A program made the position numbers and the translations under genes. 64,000 nucleotides of DNA, from contig NZ_JAFBBQ010000001.1 in assembly GCF_016907255.1 (NCBI RefSeq), positions 2,232,001 to 2,296,000 of the forward strand. The letters run 5' to 3'. Under the pieces are notes generated by a model. That model searched no databases. It had not been told where the DNA came from and saw nothing but the letters and a program-made list of their open reading frames with translations. How positions within the stretch are numbered: position 1 is the first letter of the stretch; each line of letters opens with the position of its first letter. This DNA is from Microbacterium keratanolyticum. Lineage in GTDB: Bacteria; Actinomycetota; Actinomycetes; Actinomycetales; Microbacteriaceae. Shown piece by piece: positions 1-7,426 of this stretch.

Positions 1-335
1 ACACGCTGACCAAGATTGCTGCGAACAACGCAGGAATCACGTCGCTGGACGACGACCTCAAGGGTCCGTCGGCTGTGGCGTTCGTGCACGGTGACTTCGT
101 CACCGCTGCAAAGGCTCTGCGTGACTTCGCCAAGGCCAACCCGCTTCTCGTGATCAAGGGTGGCGTCTTCGAGGGCACCGCTCTCAACGCTGACGAGGTC
201 AACAAGTACGCCTCGCTGGAGAGCCGTGAGGTTCTGCTGGCAAAGGCCGCGGGCATGATGAAGGCGACGATGGGCAAGGCTGCGGCCACCGTCGACGCTC
301 TTCGCGAAAAGCTGGAGACCGCCGAGGCCGCGTAA
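1..335 (+). CDS. rplJ: 50S ribosomal protein L10, C-terminal part
   Basis: This is the 3' part of the gene; its start lies before the window, and the frame is open from base 3. L10 anchors the L7/L12 stalk to 23S rRNA on the large subunit, and its C-terminal helix is where L7/L12 dimers bind. The visible 110 residues show L10-like features (a central segment with VIKGGVFEG, then a helical end with KLETAEA). rplL follows 48 bases downstream, the usual rplJ-rplL order, which makes the assignment firm. Confidence 0.96.
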   Translation, partial: TLTKIAANNAGITSLDDDLKGPSAVAFVHGDFVTAAKALRDFAKANPLLVIKGGVFEGTALNADEVNKYASLESREVLLAKAAGMMKATMGKAAATVDALREKLETAEAA

Positions 336-383
336 GCGACCAGCGATTTCCTCTCTACAAACCACATCAATAGGAGATACATC

Positions 384-767
384 ATGGCGAAGCTCACCAC
401 TGAGGAGCTGCTTGAGCAGTTTGCTGGCCTGACGCTCATCGAGCTCAGCGAGTTCGTGAAGGCGTTCGAGGAGAAGTTCGACGTCACCGCTGCTGCCCCC
501 GTCGCCGTTGCCGGCGCTGCTGGTGGCGCTGGCGCTGCTGAGGCTGAGGAAGAGAAGGACTCCTTCGACGTCATCCTCGAGTCGGCTGGCGACAAGAAGA
601 TCCAGGTCATCAAGACGGTCCGCGAGCTCACCTCGCTCGGCCTCGGCGAGGCCAAGGCTGTCGTCGACGGTGCACCCAAGGCTGTGCTCGAGGGCGCAAA
701 CAAGGAGACCGCCGAGAAGGCCAAGGCTGCTCTCGAAGAGGCTGGCGCAACGGTTACCCTCAAGTAA
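384..767 (+). CDS. rplL: 50S ribosomal protein L7/L12
   Basis: Multicopy stalk protein of the large subunit that recruits and activates translational GTPases. At 127 residues it has normal length: an N-terminal dimerisation and L10-binding part (residues 1-33), an alanine/glycine-rich hinge (about 35-52), and a C-terminal factor-binding domain with the conserved [16 protein letters not shown] segment. The ATG is preceded by AGGAGA at a normal distance. It forms an operon with rplJ, and a strong hairpin follows the stop codon. Confidence 0.98.
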   Translation: MAKLTTEELLEQFAGLTLIELSEFVKAFEEKFDVTAAAPVAVAGAAGGAGAAEAEEEKDSFDVILESAGDKKIQVIKTVRELTSLGLGEAKAVVDGAPKAVLEGANKETAEKAKAALEEAGATVTLK

Positions 768-785
768 TCTCGCGTTCTCACGCTT

Positions 786-820
786 CGCGAAGGCCCTGGG
801 TTCTCCCGGGGCCTTCGTGC
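786..820 (+). terminator. Terminator of rplJ-rplL
   Basis: Stem GAAGGCCC (789-796) pairs with GGGCCTTC (809-816), 18 bases after the rplL stop. There is no long T run after it, which is usual for high-GC actinobacteria. It lies between rplL and the convergent lacI-type gene and may serve both strands. Confidence 0.7.
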
Positions 821-834
821 GTTGAACGAGAGAA

Positions 835-1839
835 TCAGCCTCGGGGGGCTGTCGAGTTCCGCACCACGAGAGCGGATGCCTCCACCCGGCGAGCGAGCGG
901 TGCATCCGGGTTCTGCATGCGCTCCTGCAGCAGCCGCACCGCCGTGCGCCCCTGTTCCCGAGGATGCTGACGCATCGTCGTCAGCCCGAACATCTCCGCG
1001 TACTGGTGATCGTCGATTCCCACGACACTCAGTTCGCCGGGGATCGAGATCGCCATCCGCCGCGCCGCGATCATCGCCCCCACCGCGGTCTCATCGCACA
1101 CCGCCAGCAGTCCCGTCGGCCGCGTGCGCTTGTTGCCGAGGAGATCTCCGGCTGCTGCGTATCCTCCGGGCACGGAGGACTCTGCGGGGACGATGCGCGC
1201 CGCATCCTCGAGGCCTGCCTCCGCCATCGCGTCGAGGTAGCCGCGGATGCGCAGCGCGTCGCCGAAGCCCGCCCGCTGGGGGTCAGCGGGGCCGCCGAGG
1301 AACGCGATGTCGGTGTGACCGAGGTCGATCAGATGCTCCGTCGCGACGTGAGCAGTGAGGCGATCATCGAGCATGATCGAGCTCGCCCCCTCGCTGTGCG
1401 GGCCGATCGTGACGATGGGGCGCCGGGCCTTCAGCAGCCTCTCGATCTCGTGGGCCTCCGGCTCGATGCCGACGGCGATGACACCGTCGAAGCGTCGCCG
1501 TGAGATGGCGTGGTCGAGCATGCGCGCCCGGCCTTCGCTGCCGTCGGCGCCGTTGTACAGCATGAGGTCGAGTCCGCCCGTGAGGAGCTCCTCCTGCACG
1601 CCGTCGAGGAGCTCGGCGAAGTACCAGCGGTCTGCGCGGGGCAGGATCACCGCCACGGTCTGGGTGCGTCCGGTGGCCAGGCTCGCCGCTCCCGGGTGAG
1701 CGACGAATCCGAGCTCTTGCGCGGCACGGGTGACACGCGCGTGTGTCTCGGCGGAGACGTATCCGGAGCCGTTGAGCGCGCGACTGGCCGTCGACTTCGA
1801 GACGCCGGCGCGCGCGGCGACATCGGCGAGTGTGGACAT
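835..1839 (-). CDS. LacI-family transcriptional repressor
   Basis: Sugar-responsive DNA-binding regulator of 334 residues, normal for the family. An N-terminal LacI helix-turn-helix with hinge (residues 3-55; VAARAGVSKSTASRALN, then GYVSAET) is followed by a periplasmic-binding-protein-like ligand domain (about 60-330). It is divergent from a carbohydrate ABC importer, and palindromes typical of LacI operators lie in the shared region, so local control of the importer is likely. The start is set by the HTH position and by GGAG 7 bases upstream. A TAGGCT -10 box (1887-1882, minus strand) would give a short leader. The inducer cannot be read from the sequence; alpha-glucosides are suggested only by the neighbouring transporter. 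Confidence 0.9.
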   Translation of the reverse strand: MSTLADVAARAGVSKSTASRALNGSGYVSAETHARVTRAAQELGFVAHPGAASLATGRTQTVAVILPRADRWYFAELLDGVQEELLTGGLDLMLYNGADGSEGRARMLDHAISRRRFDGVIAVGIEPEAHEIERLLKARRPIVTIGPHSEGASSIMLDDRLTAHVATEHLIDLGHTDIAFLGGPADPQRAGFGDALRIRGYLDAMAEAGLEDAARIVPAESSVPGGYAAAGDLLGNKRTRPTGLLAVCDETAVGAMIAARRMAISIPGELSVVGIDDHQYAEMFGLTTMRQHPREQGRTAVRLLQERMQNPDAPLARRVEASALVVRNSTAPRG

Positions 1840-1881
1840 GATCGACTCCGGGGTGGGGCCGCTGCGATGCGGATCGGGATC

Positions 1882-1887
1882 AGCCTA
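1882..1887 (-). promoter_or_regulatory. Likely -10 box of the lacI-type gene
   Basis: TAGGCT read on the minus strand, about 43 bases before the ATG at 1839. It lies about 20 bases from the operator at 1907-1918, so autorepression is possible. Confidence 0.45.
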
Positions 1888-1906
1888 GCGCGGCTGGAGA
1901 AAAGAG

Positions 1907-1918
1907 GGAACCGGTTCC
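1907..1918. promoter_or_regulatory. LacI-type operator O1
   Basis: Perfect 12-bp palindrome GGAACCGGTTCC with a central CG step, as in LacI-family operators. It ends 3 bases before the -35 element of the importer promoter P1 (1922-1927). Confidence 0.7.
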
Positions 1919-1921
1919 ATC

Positions 1922-1950
1922 TTGTCCGCGCGGGAGCGCTTCCATAGTCT
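1922..1950 (+). promoter_or_regulatory. Promoter P1 of the sugar ABC importer
   Basis: TTGTCC (1922-1927), 17-base spacer, TAGTCT (1945-1950): optimal sigma-A spacing. Operator O2 fills the spacer and O1 abuts the -35. A transcript from about 1957 would have a leader of some 145 nt. Confidence 0.6.
1932..1943. promoter_or_regulatory. LacI-type operator O2
   Basis: GGGAGCGCTTCC is a near palindrome that resembles the actinobacterial CebR-type operator core GGGAGCGCTCCC. It sits between the -35 and -10 of P1, 25 bp centre-to-centre from O1, a position where repressor binding would exclude RNA polymerase. Confidence 0.65.
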
Positions 1951-1994
1951 TCGAGAAGCGGCAAGAAGGTTGTGAGCTTGTGACCCGACAGCCA

Positions 1995-2041
1995 TTGTGC
2001 CGCGGAGGAGATCAACAGTAGGTTGGCCTGGAATCGGTTCC
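1995..2041 (+). promoter_or_regulatory. Second promoter P2 with operator O3
   Basis: TTGTGC (1995-2000), 18-base spacer, TAGGTT (2019-2024) forms a second promoter-like pair. GGAATCGGTTCC (2030-2041), one base different from O1, lies exactly at the predicted start site. The SD GAGGAG (2091-2096) and ATG 2102 follow. Confidence 0.45.
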
Positions 2042-2101
2042 CGACGCGGTCATGCAGTGGGATGCGCCGCGTCGCGAACGTGAACTCGAAGAGGAGAAGT
2101 C

Positions 2102-3424
2102 ATGGCACTGACACAGCGTTACCGGCGACTCGCGCCGCTCGCACTTGTGGGCGCAGTGGGAATCGCTCTGGCGGGATGTGGGGCGCCCGGTGCGCCCAGT
2201 GGCGGTGGGGGCGACGGGGGTGGCGGCGGTGACAACACCGTGACGATCTACGGAACCATCGTGGATGCGGAAGCGGAACTCCTGCAGCAGTCGTGGGCTG
2301 ACTGGGCTGAGGCCGAGGGCATCACCATCAAGTACGAGGGATCTCAGGACTTCGAAACGCAGCTCGGAACGCGCGCGCAGGGTGGCAACCCGCCCGACAT
2401 CGCGATCTTCCCGCAGCCGGGCCTCTTCGCGGACTTCGCATCGCGTGACTTCCTCAAGCCCGCTCCGGAAGAGGTCGAGAAGAACGCCAACGAGTACTGG
2501 ACCAAGGACTGGGTCAACTACGGCACGGTCGACGGCACCTTCTACGGCGCCCCGCTCATGGCCAACGTCAAGGGCTGGATCTGGTACTCCCCGGCGAAGT
2601 TCGCCGAATGGGGCGTCGAGATTCCCAAGACGCTCGACGAGCTCACGACGCTGACCGAGACGATCGCCTCGACGACAGGCGCTCCGGCCTGGTGTGCCGG
2701 CTTCGAATCCGGCACGGCGACCGGCTGGCCGGGCACCGACTGGATCGAGGACTACGTGCTCCGTGACAGCGGCGCCGAGGTCTACGACCAGTGGGTCACG
2801 AACGAGGTCAAGTTCACCGACCCTGAGATCAAGGGCGCTTTCGACAAGGTCGGTGCGATCCTGCTGAACCCGGCCTACGTCAACGCCGGCTTCGGTGACG
2901 TGCGCTCGATCAACTCGACGGCCTTCGGTGATGTCGCTCCCGCCCTGGCATCCGGCTCGTGTGCGCTGACGCACCAGGCGTCGTTCCTTGCGGGCTTCTT
3001 CCCGGAGGGCACCAACGTCGCGGAAGACGGCGACGTCTGGGCCTTCATGCTTCCGGGTAAGACCGAATCCGATTCGGCCGTCACCGGCGGTGGCGAGATC
3101 GTCGGTGGCTTCAGCGACGACGAGGCCACGCAGAAGGTCCTTGCCTACCTGTCGAGCCCCGAGTGGGCGAACAGCCGCGTCAGCCTCGGCGGCGTCACCT
3201 CCGCGAACAACGGGCTGGACCCCGAGAGCGCGAAGGACCCGATCCTCCAGGAGACCATCAAGATCCTGCAGGACCCCGACACCACGTTCCGCTTCGACGC
3301 ATCTGACCTGATGCCGGGTGCCGTCGGCGCCGGAACGTTCTGGAAGGGCATGGTCGCGTGGGTCAATGGCACCGCGACGGATGAGGTGCTCACACAGATC
3401 GAGTCCGGTTGGCCGGCCGGATGA
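2102..3424 (+). CDS. Carbohydrate ABC transporter substrate-binding lipoprotein
   Basis: Extracytoplasmic sugar-capture protein of a family 1 (AglE/MalE-like) importer, 440 residues. The signal peptide ends in lipobox LAGC (Cys26), followed by a flexible Gly-rich linker (27-45) and a bacterial solute-binding fold. Segments such as DGTFYGAPLMANVKGW and the following WYSP region resemble alpha-glucoside binding proteins; that substrate is inferred, not proven. The start has GAGGAG 6 bases upstream. It is the first gene of an operon with two permeases. No ATPase gene follows, so a shared ATPase of MsiK/UgpC type encoded elsewhere must energise the system. A hairpin after the stop may favour higher expression of this subunit. 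Confidence 0.92.
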   Translation: MALTQRYRRLAPLALVGAVGIALAGCGAPGAPSGGGGDGGGGGDNTVTIYGTIVDAEAELLQQSWADWAEAEGITIKYEGSQDFETQLGTRAQGGNPPDIAIFPQPGLFADFASRDFLKPAPEEVEKNANEYWTKDWVNYGTVDGTFYGAPLMANVKGWIWYSPAKFAEWGVEIPKTLDELTTLTETIASTTGAPAWCAGFESGTATGWPGTDWIEDYVLRDSGAEVYDQWVTNEVKFTDPEIKGAFDKVGAILLNPAYVNAGFGDVRSINSTAFGDVAPALASGSCALTHQASFLAGFFPEGTNVAEDGDVWAFMLPGKTESDSAVTGGGEIVGGFSDDEATQKVLAYLSSPEWANSRVSLGGVTSANNGLDPESAKDPILQETIKILQDPDTTFRFDASDLMPGAVGAGTFWKGMVAWVNGTATDEVLTQIESGWPAG

Positions 3425-3430
3425 TCTGAG

Positions 3431-3466
3431 CAGAGCGGGTCGCCTTTCACCGGGCGGCCCGCTCTG
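3431..3466 (+). other. Intercistronic hairpin between binding protein and permeases
   Basis: CAGAGCGGG (3431-3439) pairs with CCCGCTCTG (3458-3466), with inner CGCC/GGCG pairing. No T run follows. In mal-type operons such hairpins stabilise the upstream mRNA and reduce expression of permeases, and the same role is inferred here. Confidence 0.55.
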
Positions 3467-3522
3467 TCCCACCCGGCAGCGCCGCCCGGTGGGTGACCAC
3501 GCACACCCGAGAAGGGACTGAA

Positions 3523-4656
3523 GTGACCCAGTTCTTCCAGTGGATCGGCACGATGCATCCGATCCTTCAGGCGCTGATCGTCGTGCTCGCATTCGCGGCC
3601 GTCGTCGCGCTCATCCTGTTCTTCGTCGATATCGCGCCCCGCAAGGGCACCATGTACACCGTGATCCGGTTGGCGATGTGCCTGCTCATTCCGCTCGCGG
3701 TCATGCTGCTCTTCAACTCGTACTACTGGGCCATGGGAGTCGCGGTCGTCGTCGGCGGCATCTTCTTCCTGCTCGATCTTCGTGCCAGGGAGGGACGCGG
3801 TTATCTGATCCAGCTCGTCGCCTTCATGGCGCCGGCGATGCTCCTGCTGCTCATCGGACTCGTGCTGCCGTCGATCCAGACGATCTTCGCCTCGTTCATG
3901 AACTCCTCGGGCAAGAGCTTCGTCGGTCTCGCGAACTACGCCTGGATCTTCGGCCAGCCTGACGGCATCCGCGTCGTCGTGAACACGATCATCTGGGTGC
4001 TGGTCGTGCCGACGGTCTCAACGGTCGTCGGTCTCGCCTACGCCGTGTTCATCGACAAGACCCGCGGCGAGAAGATCTACAAGGTGCTCGTCTTCATGCC
4101 GATGGCGATCTCGTTCGTCGGCGCAGGCATCATCTGGCGGTTCATGTACGAGTACCGCGCGAAGCAGTACGACCAGATCGGCTTGCTGAACCAGATCGTC
4201 GTCTGGTTCGGCGGCGAGCCGCAGCAGTGGCTGCTCAACCCGCCGTGGAACACCTTCTTCCTCATCGTCGTGCTGATCTGGGTGCAGACCGGTTTCGCGA
4301 TGGTGATCCTGTCGGCATCCATCAAGGGCGTCCCCGTCGAACTGCTGGAGGCGGCGGAGCTCGACGGAGCCAACGCGTGGCAGCGGTTCATCTCGGTGAC
4401 GGTGCCCGCCATCCGCCCCGCGCTCATCGTGGTGCTGACGACGATCTCGATCGCCTCGCTGAAGGTCTTCGATATCGTGCGCACCATGACCGCCGGAAAC
4501 TACGAGACCAGCGTGCTCGCCAACGAGATGTACACGCAGTTCACCAAGTTCGAGGCGGGGCGCAGTGCAGCGCTCGCCGTGATCCTCTTCCTCCTGGTGC
4601 TGCCGATCGTGATCTACAACGCGCGCCAGATCCAGAAGCAGCGGAGCATCCGATGA
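3523..4656 (+). CDS. Carbohydrate ABC transporter permease, AglF/MalF type
   Basis: Inner-membrane channel subunit of the importer, 377 residues. It has two or three extra N-terminal membrane segments (about residues 10-90) before the binding-protein-dependent permease core, as in AglF-like proteins. The ATPase-contact EAA loop (EAAELDGANAWQRF...PAIRP) lies at about 276-299. I start at GTG 3523, preceded by GAGAAGGGA; an in-frame ATG at 3493 lacks a ribosome binding site. The stop overlaps the next start as ATGA. Confidence 0.92.
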   Translation: MTQFFQWIGTMHPILQALIVVLAFAAVVALILFFVDIAPRKGTMYTVIRLAMCLLIPLAVMLLFNSYYWAMGVAVVVGGIFFLLDLRAREGRGYLIQLVAFMAPAMLLLLIGLVLPSIQTIFASFMNSSGKSFVGLANYAWIFGQPDGIRVVVNTIIWVLVVPTVSTVVGLAYAVFIDKTRGEKIYKVLVFMPMAISFVGAGIIWRFMYEYRAKQYDQIGLLNQIVVWFGGEPQQWLLNPPWNTFFLIVVLIWVQTGFAMVILSASIKGVPVELLEAAELDGANAWQRFISVTVPAIRPALIVVLTTISIASLKVFDIVRTMTAGNYETSVLANEMYTQFTKFEAGRSAALAVILFLLVLPIVIYNARQIQKQRSIR

Positions 4657-5612
4657 CTGACACCGTGAGCACCCACTCGTCCTCCACCCGCGCCATCACG
4701 ACAGGCGGGAAGCTGGATGCCTCGGCGGCACGCGCTCGCCGCAAGCTGTCCCGGCCCTGGGCATCCGCCGCATCCATCGTCATCGCCGTGCTGTGGACGA
4801 TCCCGACACTCGGACTGTTCATCTCGTCGTTCCGTCCGCGCGATCAGATCATCTCCAGCGGATGGTGGGAGTTCTTCCTCAACCCCGAGGTGACGGGGGA
4901 GAACTACGTCGACGTGCTGCAGTCGGGCACGACGCAGCTGACCATGCTCGAGTCGTTCGTCAACTCGATCGCGATCACGATCCCCGCCACCGTCGTTCCG
5001 CTCCTGATCGCGTCGATGGCGGCCTACGCCTTCGCATGGATCGACTTCAAGGGACGCAACGCGCTGTTCATCTTCGTCTTCGCGCTGCAGATCGTGCCGA
5101 TCCAGATGGCCCTGGTCCCACTGCTGAGCACGTTCTCCCGGGGGCTGAACCTCTTCGGCCTGCAGGTGACACTGCCGCTGGGTGCCTCCGACGGCTACGC
5201 ACAGGTGTGGTTCGCGCACTCGATGTTCGCTCTGCCGCTGGCGATCTACCTGCTGCACAACTTCATGTCGGAGATTCCGGGCGAGGTGATCGAGGCCGCA
5301 CGCGTCGACGGAGCATCCCGCGGACAGATCTTCTTCCGCATCGTGCTGCCGCTGACGATGCCCGCGATCGCCTCGGTCGCGATCTTCCAGTTCCTCTGGG
5401 TGTGGAACGACCTGCTGGTGGCCCTCGTGTTCGCCGACGGCGCGGCGGCTCCGATCACGAAGCTTCTGGCCGAGATCACGGGCACACGCGGCAATGACTG
5501 GTACCTGCTGACCGCGGGTGCCTTCGTGTCGATCATCGTTCCGCTGATCGTGTTCTTCTCGCTGCAGAGGTACTTCGTCCGCGGACTCCTTGCGGGGTCG
5601 ACGAAGGGCTGA
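4653..5612 (+). CDS. Carbohydrate ABC transporter permease, AglG/MalG type
   Basis: Second membrane subunit of the sugar importer, 319 residues with six predicted membrane segments. The first follows a polar N-terminal tail of about 35 residues, and the EAA loop (EAARVDGASRGQIFFRIVLP) starts near residue 214. The ATG overlaps the stop of the upstream permease (ATGA), so the two are translationally coupled and probably made 1:1. A clear terminator hairpin follows, closing a three-gene operon. Confidence 0.92.
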   Translation: MTDTVSTHSSSTRAITTGGKLDASAARARRKLSRPWASAASIVIAVLWTIPTLGLFISSFRPRDQIISSGWWEFFLNPEVTGENYVDVLQSGTTQLTMLESFVNSIAITIPATVVPLLIASMAAYAFAWIDFKGRNALFIFVFALQIVPIQMALVPLLSTFSRGLNLFGLQVTLPLGASDGYAQVWFAHSMFALPLAIYLLHNFMSEIPGEVIEAARVDGASRGQIFFRIVLPLTMPAIASVAIFQFLWVWNDLLVALVFADGAAAPITKLLAEITGTRGNDWYLLTAGAFVSIIVPLIVFFSLQRYFVRGLLAGSTKG

Positions 5613-5636
5613 GTCTCGCATCGCCCGTAGACTGGA

Positions 5637-5683
5637 CGAATCCTCACGCACCGGCGCTGGCCGAGGCGTGAGGATTCGCTTTT
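5637..5683 (+). terminator. Terminator of the sugar importer operon
   Basis: Perfect 13-bp stem CGAATCCTCACGC (5637-5649) / GCGTGAGGATTCG (5666-5678) followed by CTTTTG. This is one of the few hairpins here with a T run. Confidence 0.85.
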
Positions 5684-5697
5684 GAGGAAGGACCCGC

Positions 5698-7011
5698 GTG
5701 CCCGACGCCACCCACCCGAACACATCCGCGTCCACGGGGGCGATCCGCACGCTCGGATCCAACCCGGTGACCGCGCCCATCATGCTGCACCCGGGAGACT
5801 CGATCACGCTCCGCCGCCGCGTGATCTACATCGTGCTGCTCGGGGCGCTGACGGCACTCGGGCCGTTCACGATCGACCTGTATCTGCCGGCTTTCCCCGT
5901 GCTCGAGGCGGATTTCCAGACGACGGCCGCTGCCATCCAGCTGACGCTGACCGGAACGATGATCGGCTTCGCCGTCGGCCAACTCGTCGTGGGACCGCTG
6001 AGTGACAAGGTGGGGCGCAGGATTCCCCTCATCGCTGTCACGGCGCTGCACGTTCTCGCGAGCGCGGCGGCTGCGTTCGCTCCCGACCTCGGCCTGTTGA
6101 GTGCTGCGCGCGTGTTCATGGGCATCGGCGCGGCGGCGGGCGGCGTCGTCGCCATGGCGATCGTGCGTGATCTGTTCGGCGGGCGGCGCCTCGTGATCAT
6201 GCTGTCCCGGCTCGCGCTGGTCTCCGGCGTCGCGCCCGTGATCGCGCCGCTCATCGGGTCGATGCTGCTGACCGTGATGCCGTGGCGGGGGATCTTCGTC
6301 GTGCTCGCCGCCTACGGCGCGGTGATGCTCGTCGCAGCCATCATCCTGATTCCCGAGACGCTGCCCAAGGAGCGTCGCCACGATCGCGGATCCACGACCG
6401 TGCTGCAGCGCTACCGCAGCGTCTTCTCCGACCGCGTCTTCATCGGCGTGCTCATCATCGGCGGCATGACCTTCTCAGGGCTGTTCTCGTACCTTTCGGC
6501 GTCTCCGTTCCTGTTCCAGCAGACGCACGGCCTGGACGCTCAGCAGTACGGGGTGCTGTTCGCGGTCAACTCGCTCGGCGTCGTCGTCGGCGTGCAGGTG
6601 GCGTCGCGACTCGCCACGCGCTTCGGACCGCAGTGGGTGCTCGCCTTCTCGACCGCTGTGCTGCTGCTGGCGGGGGCGGCGATCATCGTCACGGACCAGC
6701 TCGGCCTCGGCCTCTGGGGCACAGTGATTCCGCTGTTCGTCTTCATGACGGCGTGCGGTTTCACGTTCCCGAACGTGCAGGTTCTCGCGCTCGACCGCCA
6801 CGGCAAGGCTGCAGGGACCGCAGCATCCATCCTCGGCGCGGTGAACTTCGGTGTCGCCGGCCTCATCACCCCGATCGTGGGCTGGGTGTCGCGCGATGCC
6901 GGCATCACGGCGACGACGATGGCGGCCGTGATGGTCGGATGCGCCGCGATCGGAGCGCTCGCGCTGTGGCTGATCGTGCGTCCGCGCACCGTGGGGATGC
7001 TCGCTCCCTGA
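5698..7011 (+). CDS. Bcr/CflA-type MFS drug efflux transporter
   Basis: Proton-driven multidrug exporter of the 12-TM Bcr/CflA (DHA1) branch, 437 residues. After a hydrophilic tail of about 40 residues come TM1 with GPFTIDLYLPAFP, typical of this branch, and the motif-A loop (VGPLSDKVGRRIP) between TM2 and TM3. The GTG start has GAGGAAGG 7 bases upstream. It stands alone, convergent with a cupin gene 8 bases downstream. The substrates are unknown; bicyclomycin and chloramphenicol are only family precedents. Confidence 0.88.
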   Translation: MPDATHPNTSASTGAIRTLGSNPVTAPIMLHPGDSITLRRRVIYIVLLGALTALGPFTIDLYLPAFPVLEADFQTTAAAIQLTLTGTMIGFAVGQLVVGPLSDKVGRRIPLIAVTALHVLASAAAAFAPDLGLLSAARVFMGIGAAAGGVVAMAIVRDLFGGRRLVIMLSRLALVSGVAPVIAPLIGSMLLTVMPWRGIFVVLAAYGAVMLVAAIILIPETLPKERRHDRGSTTVLQRYRSVFSDRVFIGVLIIGGMTFSGLFSYLSASPFLFQQTHGLDAQQYGVLFAVNSLGVVVGVQVASRLATRFGPQWVLAFSTAVLLLAGAAIIVTDQLGLGLWGTVIPLFVFMTACGFTFPNVQVLALDRHGKAAGTAASILGAVNFGVAGLITPIVGWVSRDAGITATTMAAVMVGCAAIGALALWLIVRPRTVGMLAP

Positions 7012-7019
7012 CCGCGCGG

Positions 7020-7352
7020 TCAGTTCAGGATGCTGAGCATGGCGCGCGTTGGCTCTCTGGCCTGCAGTTCGTGGGGCATGTTCGCAGGGACATGGATGAT
7101 TCCGCCGGGTAGGAGCTCGTGCTCGTCACCGCCCACACGGAAGAGGAGGCGGCCACTCATCACCTGGACGAGGATCGGGAACGGCGAGCGGTGCTCAGCG
7201 AGGGTGGCGGACGTATCGAATGACAGCATCCGGATCTTCACACCTGTTCCGTCGAATACCCGGTGCGGGCGGACGCGGCCTTCTTCTACGGGGGCCGCAT
7301 CCAGGAGGTCCTGCAGCGAGGCGGCAACTGTCTGCGCGGTATCAGTGCTCAT
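7020..7352 (-). CDS. Small cupin-domain protein
   Basis: Single-domain cupin of 110 residues. It shows the beta-barrel pattern of the family (PFPILVQVMSGRLLFRVGG..., then LPGGIIHVPANMPHEL), with the motif-2 His in PHEL. The first cupin motif is degenerate (HRSPF...Q), so metal binding is uncertain. A TAGCCT -10 box (7364-7359) ends six bases before the ATG, predicting a leaderless mRNA. Function is unknown; such small cupins are sensors, isomerases or dioxygenases. Confidence 0.75.
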   Translation of the reverse strand: MSTDTAQTVAASLQDLLDAAPVEEGRVRPHRVFDGTGVKIRMLSFDTSATLAEHRSPFPILVQVMSGRLLFRVGGDEHELLPGGIIHVPANMPHELQAREPTRAMLSILN

Positions 7353-7426
7353 GACTTGAGGCTATCTCGGTGCTGAACACGGTGGGCCGCAGGGATGCCT
7401 TCCGTGCCTCCCGGCACAATGGAGGG

